Shown in pieces: positions 15,832 through 23,799 of a stretch of DNA of 64,000 nt. Every line of letters begins with the position of its first letter. Position 1 is the first letter of the stretch. Source of the stretch: Hyphomicrobiales bacterium (GTDB taxonomy: Bacteria; Pseudomonadota; Alphaproteobacteria; Rhizobiales; Rhizobiaceae). Location: positions 1-64,000 of the forward strand of contig NVRK02000095.1 in assembly GCA_002400845.2 (NCBI GenBank), written 5' to 3'. Both the position numbers and the translations under genes were made by a program. The notes under the pieces are model-generated. The model saw only the letters and a program-made list of their open reading frames with translations. It was not told the DNA's origin and did no database searches.

Positions 15832-16944
15832 TTATGCGCCGAATAATTCGAATTTTTGAATGCCATAAGAAACACCATTTATAATTATTTCTACTTTGTG
15901 CAATCCGTTATAATATTTTCGTGTGGTTATCTTTTTCATTGGATGCTTTTTGCTAGCGGTAATGTTTGCGCCAGATTTTAGCGTTGCAATTTTCCATTTG
16001 AAAACTTTGGGCGTTGTCTCGCCATTGGCTTTCATGTGGTGAATTGCATAGTCGATAATTAAATCTTGACCAATATTATTGTCTGATTTTAAAACCATAT
16101 CGAATTCTAAAGCACTGCCAAAATTGACCTGTGTATTCTTGATTTCAAATTTTTCTAAAATCACTTGTGGTTCGCCATAGCCAAGTGCGGTTAGTGTTTT
16201 TTTGTGGCCTTGTTTAATGAGCGTTCGACAAGCATGTTTGACTAATTTTGTTCGGTCTTTATTGGCGCCTGCTAGCCAATCTTTTGCGATGTTTGCCACG
16301 ATATCAGGATTGTCTTTTGCTATGTCGTTCAAGCTGTTGGCAACTGAGCGGCGTACATATTCTTCGTCATCGTCTTTTAGCGCTTCAAGCAATGGCAAAA
16401 TGGGTGAGGGGTCGCTGACAAAGGATTGTAGTTTTATGCCCCATGGAAGACGAGGTCGTGTGCCTTCTGACACCAAACGTCTGACATGATGATTGGGATC
16501 ATGAAGCCAGCTCTTTAGCACTTCAAGCGTGCGTTTTTCATCGTCTATCAAGAAGTGACGGATATCAAATTCAGAACTAAAATGCGGCGTTAGGGCTTTG
16601 AATATACGCATCGAAGTTTCAAAGTCGTTCTTGCCATGCGTGCTAACATATTGATTCATCGGCCATGTTGACCAACCTGTAATGCCCAATTTTGGATCGT
16701 AAGGTTCTGATGGCGCTAAGCTATCAATTAGAATTTTTGCCGCGACCTCAAAATCATCGGGTAAAAAGTCAGCGAGGATATTTGCAATATGGGTTGATCG
16801 CTCTTTAAGTTCTAGTGATTCTAAACCAGCGCTAGCTTTTGCAGTAAAACCCTTTGCGTCAAAAGTAGGTGATACGCGTTTGAAATGCTCCCCCATTTGA
16901 AAGAGCATTTCTTTGTTAAATTCATTTTTAAAAGGTTCAGCCAT
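15832..16944 (-). CDS. DNA alkylation repair glycosylase, AlkC-like
   Basis: 370 residues. The N-terminal start EPFKNEFNKEMLFQMGEHFKRVSPTFDAKGF and the HEAT-like repeats (about 100-255, e.g. LKSWLHDPNHHVRRLVSEGTRPRLPW and DDDEEYVRRSVANSLNDIAKDNPDIV) fit the AlkC/AlkD family. An extra C-terminal beta-rich segment (about 265-370) fits the Ig-like domain that distinguishes AlkC. It would remove 3-methyladenine-type lesions from DNA. It sits unexpectedly within a carbohydrate operon, 77 bp after the RraA-like gene and 45 bp before the lactonase gene. Confidence 0.85.
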   Translation of the reverse strand: MAEPFKNEFNKEMLFQMGEHFKRVSPTFDAKGFTAKASAGLESLELKERSTHIANILADFLPDDFEVAAKILIDSLAPSEPYDPKLGITGWSTWPMNQYVSTHGKNDFETSMRIFKALTPHFSSEFDIRHFLIDDEKRTLEVLKSWLHDPNHHVRRLVSEGTRPRLPWGIKLQSFVSDPSPILPLLEALKDDDEEYVRRSVANSLNDIAKDNPDIVANIAKDWLAGANKDRTKLVKHACRTLIKQGHKKTLTALGYGEPQVILEKFEIKNTQVNFGSALEFDMVLKSDNNIGQDLIIDYAIHHMKANGETTPKVFKWKIATLKSGANITASKKHPMKKITTRKYYNGLHKVEIIINGVSYGIQKFELFGA

Positions 16945-17021
16945 TATTCTCTCTTACCGTCCAACTTATATCAGTAGCGTTTCTTATAGAAAAGAACACT
17001 GACATAACGTGTCAGTAGAGT

Positions 17022-17732
17022 TTAACGATTGTTTTCTTTGCGCCATTTGTTGAATGTTTCAAGATGCTCATCTTTAGTGCGCGGATAAAGGCCGATGATT
17101 GTCTCACCTGCTTTTACTTGCTCTACAACAAAGTCTTCATAAGCAGACATTTCAACACCTTCATCTGCAACTTCGTCAGCGATATGAGCTGGAATAACGA
17201 TTACGCAATCTGCATCGCCAACGATTATATCTCCAGGAAATACAGGCGCATCGCCACAACCAATTGGTCCGTTAATTTCTATCGCTTCATTTAGCGTTAG
17301 GTTTGTCGGACTAGAAGGGCGTGTGTGATAGGCTGGAATGTCTAATTCTGCTATCACAGCTGCATCCCGAAACCCGCCATCTGAAACAATACCAGCGCCA
17401 CCGCGCACCATTAAGCGCGTGATTAGAATATCTCCTGAAGAAGCCGCACTTGCATCTTTACGGCTGTCCATCACCAATACGTGGCCTTTAGGACATTCTT
17501 CAATTGCAACACGTTGCAGGTGTTTAGGGTTTCTAAATTCTGCCAACGTGTTTCTATCTTCACGTGCTGGCATATAGCGAAGCGTGTATGCTGGACCAAC
17601 CATGTTTTTGCCCTTAAAGCCAACAGGGCGAACCCCTTGTATAACTTGCGAGCGCAGGCCGCGTTTATAAAGTGCTGTAGCAAGTGTTGCTACAGACACA
17701 TTCATTAGTTTTTCGCGTGTTTCTTCTTTCAT
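17022..17732 (-). CDS. RraA-like protein (dimethylmenaquinone methyltransferase/HMG aldolase fold)
   Basis: 236 residues of the RraA/HMG-CHA aldolase fold. Typical features are VSVATLATALYKRGLR at the start, the glycine-rich DILITRLMVRGGAGIVSDGGFRD segment with the Arg-Asp pair that binds substrate and divalent metal, and PVFPGDIIVGDADCVIVIP. Members in sugar-acid operons are thought to act as aldolases or decarboxylases rather than RNase E regulators. It follows the aldehyde dehydrogenase by 9 bp, so it belongs to the operon. The exact reaction is not known. Confidence 0.85.
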   Translation of the reverse strand: MKEETREKLMNVSVATLATALYKRGLRSQVIQGVRPVGFKGKNMVGPAYTLRYMPAREDRNTLAEFRNPKHLQRVAIEECPKGHVLVMDSRKDASAASSGDILITRLMVRGGAGIVSDGGFRDAAVIAELDIPAYHTRPSSPTNLTLNEAIEINGPIGCGDAPVFPGDIIVGDADCVIVIPAHIADEVADEGVEMSAYEDFVVEQVKAGETIIGLYPRTKDEHLETFNKWRKENNR

Positions 17733-17741
17733 TCTTCTAAC

Positions 17742-19256
17742 TCACTTTAAATCTGTAGGCAGAATTGCATCTGGGAAATTCTGATAGCAAACTGGACGAA
17801 GGAAACGGCGAATTGCCATTGTACCAACAGATGTTGCGCCAAAGTTAGTAGATGCAGGATAAGGGCCGCCGTGAACCATTGTGTCTGATACTTCAACGCC
17901 CGTTGGGAAGCCATTTACCAACAGTCTACCAGCTTTGCGTTCTAAAATTGGCACAAGTGCATTGGCCACATCTGTATCGCCTTCATCCATATGGATTGTG
18001 CAAGTCAGTTGGCCTTTTAGCTGTTGAGCAATCGTTGTCATTTCTGCTAAATCTTTTGCAATTACCACAACACCCAATGGGCCAAATACCTCTTCGCCAA
18101 GTTCTTCGTTTTTCAACCAAGCTTCACCTGTTGTCATAAATAGATAAGGCGCGGCATCGCGTGTTTGGCAAGATGTTCCCAATAATTGGGTGACACCTGT
18201 TGAAGCTGAAATGCGTTTTGCGCCCTCACGGTATGCATCTGCAATGCCATCGGTCAACATGGTTTGTGTATCGGTTGCGGATAGGTCTTGGGTTGCGCTA
18301 GTGATAAAGGCATCGGCTTGTGCGCCTTCAATAACAATTGCAACACCAGGGTTTGTGCAAAACTGACCAGCGCCCATTATAAGAGAGCCTGCCCAGCCTG
18401 CACCAATTGCTTCGCCGCGATTTTGCGTTGCTTGCGGTAGCAAGAACATTGGATTTACTGAACCTAGCTCGCCAAAGAATGGAATTGGGTTTGTCCGCTG
18501 TGCACATAGATCGAACAATGCACGTCCACCGCCCAAAGAGCCTGTAAAGCCAACAGCGTTAATTAGCGGATGTTGAACCAATGATTGGCCTACATCTCTT
18601 TTTCCGCCCTGAACAAGTGAAAATACACCTGGGTGCAATTTGCATTTAGCAACGGCTGCTGCAATTGCATCGCCAACAATTTCGCCAGTGCCCGGGTGGG
18701 CGCTATGACCTTTAACAACAACTGGGCAACCAGCCGCTAATGCAGAAGCTGTATCGCCGCCAGCAGTAGAAAATGCTAGAGGGAAATTAGAGGCGCCAAA
18801 TACAGCAACAGGGCCGATTGGTCTTTGAACCATCTTTAGGTCAGGGCGCGGAATTGGCGCTCGCTCAGGAAGTGCTTCATCGAAGCGACGGTCTAAATAT
18901 TTTCCGTCTCTAATGTGGTTTGCAAATAGTTTTAGCTGGCCAGTTGTACGACCGCGTTCGCCTTGTAAACGTGCCTGCGGCAAGCCTGTTTCTTGAGAGC
19001 CTATTTCAGTAATAGCATCTGCGCGCGCATCAATTTCATCGGCAATGGTTTCTAAAAACACTGCGCGTTCTTCTGGCGTTGTTTGCGAGTAAGAAGCAAA
19101 TGCTTCTTCTGCCGCGATACAAGCTTGGTCGATCATTGCAGGCGTTCCAACAGCAAAGCTATGGGCTGTGCCAGTAGCAGGATCTGATTGAAATGTTGCT
19201 TCACCAGTAATTTTTTCACCAGCGATGAGTTGTTTTCCGTGAGGTGTGTAGCCCAT
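17742..19256 (-). CDS. 2,5-dioxovalerate (2-oxoglutarate semialdehyde) dehydrogenase
   Basis: A 504-residue aldehyde dehydrogenase of the NADP-type subgroup used in pentose and sugar-acid oxidation. Catalytic Cys300 is in AGQFCTNPG, general base Glu263 in FFGELGSVNP, and the nucleotide-binding GFTGSLGGGRAL segment is at 237-246. It oxidises 2-oxoglutarate semialdehyde to 2-oxoglutarate, the last step of the non-phosphorylative pathway encoded here. It is 18 bp downstream of the DHDPS-type dehydratase. Context and subgroup pattern support the assignment; the substrate was not tested. Confidence 0.88.
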   Translation of the reverse strand: MGYTPHGKQLIAGEKITGEATFQSDPATGTAHSFAVGTPAMIDQACIAAEEAFASYSQTTPEERAVFLETIADEIDARADAITEIGSQETGLPQARLQGERGRTTGQLKLFANHIRDGKYLDRRFDEALPERAPIPRPDLKMVQRPIGPVAVFGASNFPLAFSTAGGDTASALAAGCPVVVKGHSAHPGTGEIVGDAIAAAVAKCKLHPGVFSLVQGGKRDVGQSLVQHPLINAVGFTGSLGGGRALFDLCAQRTNPIPFFGELGSVNPMFLLPQATQNRGEAIGAGWAGSLIMGAGQFCTNPGVAIVIEGAQADAFITSATQDLSATDTQTMLTDGIADAYREGAKRISASTGVTQLLGTSCQTRDAAPYLFMTTGEAWLKNEELGEEVFGPLGVVVIAKDLAEMTTIAQQLKGQLTCTIHMDEGDTDVANALVPILERKAGRLLVNGFPTGVEVSDTMVHGGPYPASTNFGATSVGTMAIRRFLRPVCYQNFPDAILPTDLK

Positions 19257-19274
19257 GGTATTTCCTTTAAGTTT

Positions 19275-20177
19275 TTATTTAATCAAACCATTGCTGGTTA
19301 AGAATAGTTTTAAGCTTTCTTGCTGTGTGTCCGTTAAAGGCCAAGCAGAAGGTGGGCGTGTTGAACCGCAATCGATTCCGATTGCTTGAAGTGCAGATTT
19401 TACACCCGTAACATTTGTGCCATTGCGCTCTTGCGATCTAATGTCTTCAAAACCGCGCATTTCAGCAATTAATTTTCTTGCTGTCGCATAGTCGCTTGCT
19501 TCTAGTGCGTTATGAATTGCAACGGAACGTTCTGGCCAAACATTGATAAGACCAGAGGTGAAACCGCGTGCGCCAACTGCATAAAATGTTGGGGCCCAAA
19601 CTTCTGCAAGACCGCCAACCCATATAATGTCTGGATCACAAGCTGAAATTGCTTCTGCCAATTTTTGTGGATTAGGCGTTGCCCATTTAACGCCTTTAAC
19701 GCCTGGTAAATCGCAAAGTGCTTTAATGCCATCAACACCAATATTATCGTCTCTAAGATATAACATCATTGGCAAGCCATCAGATGCGTCATGGATTGCT
19801 TTTACATAATCAACAGTGCCACGCGGTGCTACAAATGGATCTGGTGGTTGGTGGATCATTAGGGCAGTTGCGCCAGCATCGCTAGACGCTTTTGCAAGTG
19901 CACAAGCATCACGAATGCCGCGTCCAACACCAGCTAATAGCGGTACACGTTTGTTAATCATTTCAGACACACAATGGACCATTGTAATGGCTTCGTCTGT
20001 GGTTAGCGCGTAAAATTCGCCTGTATTGCCATTAACAACTGGCATGTGAACGCCAGCATCAATTGCTCTATCGATGATTGGTGTAAGGCGCTCTGGCGCT
20101 AAATTTCCATCTGCATCATATGGTGTCACCAATATGCCAGAAATGCCTATAATGGCCTTATCTAGATCAAGTATCAT
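19275..20177 (-). CDS. DHDPS/NAL family 2-keto-3-deoxy-sugar-acid dehydratase
   Basis: A 300-residue TIM-barrel class I lyase. The Schiff-base lysine is Lys164 (GVKGVKWATPNP), the catalytic Tyr is Tyr140 (MMLYLRDDN), and the substrate-binding NGNTGEFYALTTDE loop lies at 49-62. The pairing with an IlvD-type dehydratase and a 2-oxoglutarate-semialdehyde dehydrogenase points to L-2-keto-3-deoxyarabonate (or 5-dehydro-4-deoxyglucarate) dehydratase, giving 2-oxoglutarate semialdehyde. Which sugar acid is used cannot be decided from sequence. Confidence 0.85.
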   Translation of the reverse strand: MILDLDKAIIGISGILVTPYDADGNLAPERLTPIIDRAIDAGVHMPVVNGNTGEFYALTTDEAITMVHCVSEMINKRVPLLAGVGRGIRDACALAKASSDAGATALMIHQPPDPFVAPRGTVDYVKAIHDASDGLPMMLYLRDDNIGVDGIKALCDLPGVKGVKWATPNPQKLAEAISACDPDIIWVGGLAEVWAPTFYAVGARGFTSGLINVWPERSVAIHNALEASDYATARKLIAEMRGFEDIRSQERNGTNVTGVKSALQAIGIDCGSTRPPSAWPLTDTQQESLKLFLTSNGLIK

Positions 20178-20225
20178 AAGTCGTTTTCCTAAAGTCAGGT
20201 ACAGTAATGTGTTTAAAATCGAGCT

Positions 20226-21971
20226 CTAAAAGATGTCTGGCTCGCCAGCGGCTTCGCCAAAGTCACGTTCTAGGTAGTCAAAATCGCAACCCTTATCGGC
20301 TTGTGTAACGTGTTGCGAGAACATGTAGCCATAGCCACGTTGGAAACGAGGTTTTGGTGCTACCCATTCTGCTTTTCGGCGCGCAATTTCGTCTTCGTCA
20401 ACCAGCATGTCTAAGCTGCGATTTTCTAAGTCGAGGCTAACAATGTCGCCAGTTTTTAAAAGTGCGAGAGGTCCGCCAATAAAACTTTCTGGTGCTACGT
20501 GTAAGACACATGCACCGTATGAAGTGCCCGACATTCTTGCATCAGAAATACGAAGCATATCGCGGTGACCTTGCTTGATAAGCGCTTTTGGAATTGGCAA
20601 CATTCCCCATTCAGGAAAGCCCGGTCCGCCTTGCGGTCCAGCATTGCGCAATACCAAAACAGTATCTGGCGTAACGTCGAGATCTTCGTCGTTAATCGCT
20701 TCTTTCATTTCTGGATAGCTATCAAACACTAGGGCTGGGCCTTTGTGTTTGTAATATTTAGGATCGCAAGCCGCTGGCTTAATCACTGCACCATCTGGGC
20801 ATAAATTACCGCGCAAGATTGCCAATGAACCTTCTTCGTAAACTGGGTTGTCTAGTGGGCGAATAACATCGTCATTATAAACAACAGCGCCCTCTAAGTT
20901 TTCACCCAATGTTTTGCCGTTCGCTGTAATACAACTTGTATCTAACTTGGTTTCGATTTGCTTCATTAATGCGCGCAGACCGCCCGCAAAATAAAAGTCT
21001 TCCATCAAATAGTCTTTGCCCGATGGTCTAACATTTGCAAGCAATGGGGTTATGCGACCCAATGCATCTAAATCGTCAAGTTCTAGCTTAACGCCAGCGC
21101 GACGCGCCATTGCAATTAGATGTACTACAGCGTTTGTAGAACAGCCCGTTGCCATTGCAACGATTGCGGCATTTTTAATAGAAGCATCGGTGATGAGTTT
21201 TGAAGGTACTAAATCTTCCCAAACCATATCAACAATTCTGCGACCGCAATCTGCGGACATGCGTTTGTGTCCAGAATCTGCTGCTGGAATAGAAGAGGCT
21301 CCTGTTAATGTTAAGCCCATTGAATCTGCAATGGCTGTCATTGTAGAAGCTGTGCCCATTGTCATGCATGTACCAACAGAGCGCGCAATGCCACCTTGCA
21401 TGCCAAGCCATTCTTGATCTGTTACATTGCCAGCACGACGTTCGTCCCAAAATTTCCAAGCATCAGAACCTGAACCAAGTGGTTTGCCAGCATAATTGCC
21501 ACTTAACATTGGGCCAGCTGGCATGAATATTAAAGGTACGCCTGCCGTTATTGCGCCCATGATTAGGCCAGGCGTGGTTTTATCACAGCCGCCCATAAGC
21601 ACAACGCCATCTAATGGGTGAGAGCGAATTGTTTCTTCTGTCTCCATGGCCAACATATTGCGGTACAGCATTGAAGTTGGTTTGGTGAAGCTTTCGTCGA
21701 CTGAAAGGGACGGCATTTCAACCGCAAAGCCACCTGCTTGTAGAACGCCTCTGCGTACATCTTCAACGCGCTCAGGAAAGTGACCGTGGCATGAATTTAA
21801 TTCTGACCATGTGTTTAATATGCCAATAATGGGCTTGCCAATGTAATCCTCTTCGGAATAACCTAGTTGCATCATTCTTGATCTATGACCAAAGCTACGA
21901 AGGTCGTCTGGAGCGAACCAACGGCTACTTCGAAGTGTGTCAGGTGTTTTTTTGTGGCTATGATCGCCCAT
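20226..21971 (-). CDS. IlvD/Edd family sugar-acid dehydratase (arabonate/xylonate dehydratase-like)
   Basis: About 581 residues. Fe-S cluster cysteines are in SELNSCHGHF, LMGGCDKTTPG and VGTCMTMGTASTM; the active-site serine is in DARMSGTSYGACVLH. The pattern RSSRWFAPDDLRSFGHRSRM at the N-terminus is that of the L-arabonate/sugar-acid branch rather than dihydroxyacid dehydratase. It removes water from an aldonate to give a 2-keto-3-deoxy acid. It is the first gene of the seven-gene operon. ATG 21971 or 21974 follows AAGGA; an upstream ATG at 21998 would overlap the operator. Confidence 0.9.
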   Translation of the reverse strand: MGDHSHKKTPDTLRSSRWFAPDDLRSFGHRSRMMQLGYSEEDYIGKPIIGILNTWSELNSCHGHFPERVEDVRRGVLQAGGFAVEMPSLSVDESFTKPTSMLYRNMLAMETEETIRSHPLDGVVLMGGCDKTTPGLIMGAITAGVPLIFMPAGPMLSGNYAGKPLGSGSDAWKFWDERRAGNVTDQEWLGMQGGIARSVGTCMTMGTASTMTAIADSMGLTLTGASSIPAADSGHKRMSADCGRRIVDMVWEDLVPSKLITDASIKNAAIVAMATGCSTNAVVHLIAMARRAGVKLELDDLDALGRITPLLANVRPSGKDYLMEDFYFAGGLRALMKQIETKLDTSCITANGKTLGENLEGAVVYNDDVIRPLDNPVYEEGSLAILRGNLCPDGAVIKPAACDPKYYKHKGPALVFDSYPEMKEAINDEDLDVTPDTVLVLRNAGPQGGPGFPEWGMLPIPKALIKQGHRDMLRISDARMSGTSYGACVLHVAPESFIGGPLALLKTGDIVSLDLENRSLDMLVDEDEIARRKAEWVAPKPRFQRGYGYMFSQHVTQADKGCDFDYLERDFGEAAGEPDIF

Positions 21972-21990
21972 CATCAATTCCTTAAAATAT

Positions 21991-22026
21991 ACATCCATTT
22001 ATGTATACGCATTCATAAATGGATGT
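21991..22026. promoter_or_regulatory. 36-bp palindrome containing LacI-type operator O1
   Basis: ACATCCATTTATG (21991-22003) and its exact reverse complement (22014-22026) flank a 10-base centre; 32 of 36 positions are symmetric around a central CG at 22008-22009. The inner 16 bp, ATGTATACGCATTCAT (22001-22016), differ from O2 at two positions. It lies just upstream of the dehydratase start. Confidence 0.75.
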
Positions 22027-22107
22027 CAACAATTTGGGTTGTTATAACTAAGTTTATAAGGCTTTTATTTGTTGCTTGACAATTTAACAGGTTTTGTGCA
22101 AGTATTC

Positions 22108-22123
22108 ATGTATGCGCATACAT
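22108..22123. promoter_or_regulatory. LacI-type operator O2
   Basis: ATGTATGCGCATACAT is a perfect 16-bp palindrome with a central CG, of the ATGTnnnCGnnnACAT form used by gluconate-type LacI regulators. A weaker third copy, ATGGATGCGCATTTGG, lies at 22132-22147. O1 and O2 centres are 107 bp apart. The cognate protein is probably the LacI-family regulator encoded at 25332. Confidence 0.8.
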
Positions 22124-22169
22124 TGGTATTGATGGATGCGCATTTGGCGCACGTAGCGTAATGTTAAAA

Positions 22170-22188
22170 AGGCCGTGTGGCGCGGCCT
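22170..22188 (+). promoter_or_regulatory. leader hairpin before the solute-binding protein gene
   Basis: AGGCCG and CGGCCT pair around a 7-base loop, ending 4 bases before the GGGAG ribosome site at 22193. It could shield the start region or protect the transcript 5' end. Confidence 0.5.
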
Positions 22189-22203
22189 ATAAGGGAGAAG
22201 AAA

Positions 22204-23247
22204 ATGAGAATTTCACGTAGATTAGTATTGGGTGCTGTAGCTGCTGCAGCTCTTGCAACAACTTCGATTACTGCTTTTGCTGGTGAGTTACCAAAAAATG
22301 TCCGTATGGTTATTGGATCAAAATCAACGGGTGGTGATACATATCAAAACTCAGCGATTATTGCGGATGCTTTGGCTGAAAAGCTTGGCATTAACATTAA
22401 AGTAGATGCAGTTGGTTCAACTGAAGGTTTTAAAGCTTTGAAACGCGACAAGCGCGGTTCGACTATTATGATGTTCCACGACCAAGCTTATTTGGGTGAA
22501 TTGTATGGCCGTAAGGGATATGATGATCCATTTACGACTTACAAAATTGGTGCAGCTGTAGCAATTAATCCGGGAAACTCATATCTTGTTGCTAAAGATT
22601 CTAAATATAAAAACATGACAGAAATTTTCGCTGCTGCTGCTGCTGGTGAAAAAATTCGTGTGGCTATTCAGCCAGGTGGTGTATCTGAAATTGGTTTTTC
22701 TGCAATGAAAAATGCCGCTAAAGTTTTGTCTCCTGGATCGGAAGTAAATCTAGTCGCTGTTAAGACTGGTTCTCAGTCGGATAAAAACCAAGCCATGTTT
22801 GATGATTTGGCTGATGTAATTAACGGCTCAATTCAAGCCAATGAGCAGTTTACGCAATTGCCTGCTGATGACCAAAAAGCAATGCGCTTTGTTTGGGTTA
22901 CTGCGCGCGCAGAGACTTTGGACCAAGCGCCTGCTAAAGGCATGGGGGATACAACAAGAGATCAACTGTTGGCATATGCTAATCCAAAAACAAGTGTTCC
23001 ACTTACAAAAAGTGAAAACTTCACTTTTGATAAAGAGTTTTTCTTGCTTTACAATAAAGACATGGACGAAGGTATGGTTAAGCAGATTGATACTGCTTTA
23101 GCTGAAATTTTTGCAGAAGGAAAAATTCAGGAACGTCAAAAAGGCTCTTTCTTTATTCCTAACTTCTTACCATCTGACGAAGCGTCAGTTTATTACATGG
23201 GCAAGCGCGATATTTATCGTAAAATCATCCAAGATATCACAAAGTAA
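22204..23247 (+). CDS. tripartite tricarboxylate transporter substrate-binding protein (TctC-like)
   Basis: About 347 residues with a cleavable signal peptide (RISRRLVLGAVAAAALATTSITAFA|GE). The mature protein has the two-lobed fold of Bug/TctC proteins; VRMVIGSKSTGGDTYQNSAIIADAL near the N-terminus corresponds to the ligand-binding loop. It captures a carboxylated substrate in the periplasm for the TctAB membrane parts encoded next. The position opposite the sugar-acid operon suggests an aldonate. ATG 22204 is chosen for the GGGAGAAGAAA ribosome site and the signal peptide. Confidence 0.88.
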   Translation: MRISRRLVLGAVAAAALATTSITAFAGELPKNVRMVIGSKSTGGDTYQNSAIIADALAEKLGINIKVDAVGSTEGFKALKRDKRGSTIMMFHDQAYLGELYGRKGYDDPFTTYKIGAAVAINPGNSYLVAKDSKYKNMTEIFAAAAAGEKIRVAIQPGGVSEIGFSAMKNAAKVLSPGSEVNLVAVKTGSQSDKNQAMFDDLADVINGSIQANEQFTQLPADDQKAMRFVWVTARAETLDQAPAKGMGDTTRDQLLAYANPKTSVPLTKSENFTFDKEFFLLYNKDMDEGMVKQIDTALAEIFAEGKIQERQKGSFFIPNFLPSDEASVYYMGKRDIYRKIIQDITK

Positions 23248-23280
23248 TAAGCGTAAGTTTTTTACAGATATTGATATTGA

Positions 23281-23307
23281 GCGCGGCTATTTGTTAGCCG
23301 CGTTCTT
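23281..23307 (+). terminator. hairpin between tctC-like and tctB-like genes
   Basis: CGCGGCTA (23282-23289) pairs perfectly with TAGCCGCG (23295-23302) around a 5-base loop, then TTCTTT. It is a moderate intrinsic terminator, suited to giving more binding protein than membrane subunits. Confidence 0.65.
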
Positions 23308-23355
23308 TAAAATTATTGGCCAAGTTTCTCTGGTAAGATTTTTTTAGGAGTAAAA

Positions 23356-23775
23356 ATGTTTGAGTTCACCAAGGTTACGATTGATTTTGAAACCTCACAT
23401 CTTTTATTTCCAACAATAATCTCTTGCATACTTGCATTGTTAGGTATTTCTATTTTGATTAGGGATAGAAAACGAATTGCAACGTCTGGCAAACACTGGT
23501 CCATAATATTCAGTAAAATGGATAAAAAAAGATTTTTTGGGACGCTTTTCCTGACAGTTCTGTATTTTTCGTTGATGGTGCCTATTGGTGATCTATGGCC
23601 AAATACAGGATATGGTTTTTTAATTTGTTCCATTCCGTTTCTATTCTTAGCAGGCTTGTTGTTTCTGCACGAATATACAAAGCAAACGATATTACCAGTC
23701 GTAATTGTAGCCTTAATCGCACCGACCTTTGTATGGTGGCTGTTTACCGATCTCTTTTTTCTGTCATTGCCATAG
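23356..23775 (+). CDS. tripartite tricarboxylate transporter small membrane subunit (TctB-like)
   Basis: 139 residues with four hydrophobic membrane segments (about 15-35, 62-80, 85-105, 112-135), the normal layout of TctB. AGGAG precedes the ATG. It forms the membrane complex with the TctA-like protein encoded 24 bp downstream. Sequence conservation in this family is low, so identification rests on topology and position. Confidence 0.85.
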   Translation: MFEFTKVTIDFETSHLLFPTIISCILALLGISILIRDRKRIATSGKHWSIIFSKMDKKRFFGTLFLTVLYFSLMVPIGDLWPNTGYGFLICSIPFLFLAGLLFLHEYTKQTILPVVIVALIAPTFVWWLFTDLFFLSLP

Positions 23776-23799
23776 CGCGCGCGACGGGAGGGTATTAAC

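Noticed and set aside
20226-21971. Dihydroxyacid dehydratase (branched-chain amino acid synthesis)
   Set aside because: The N-terminal RSSRWF pattern and the neighbouring sugar-acid enzymes and transporter point to the aldonate branch of the IlvD/Edd family.
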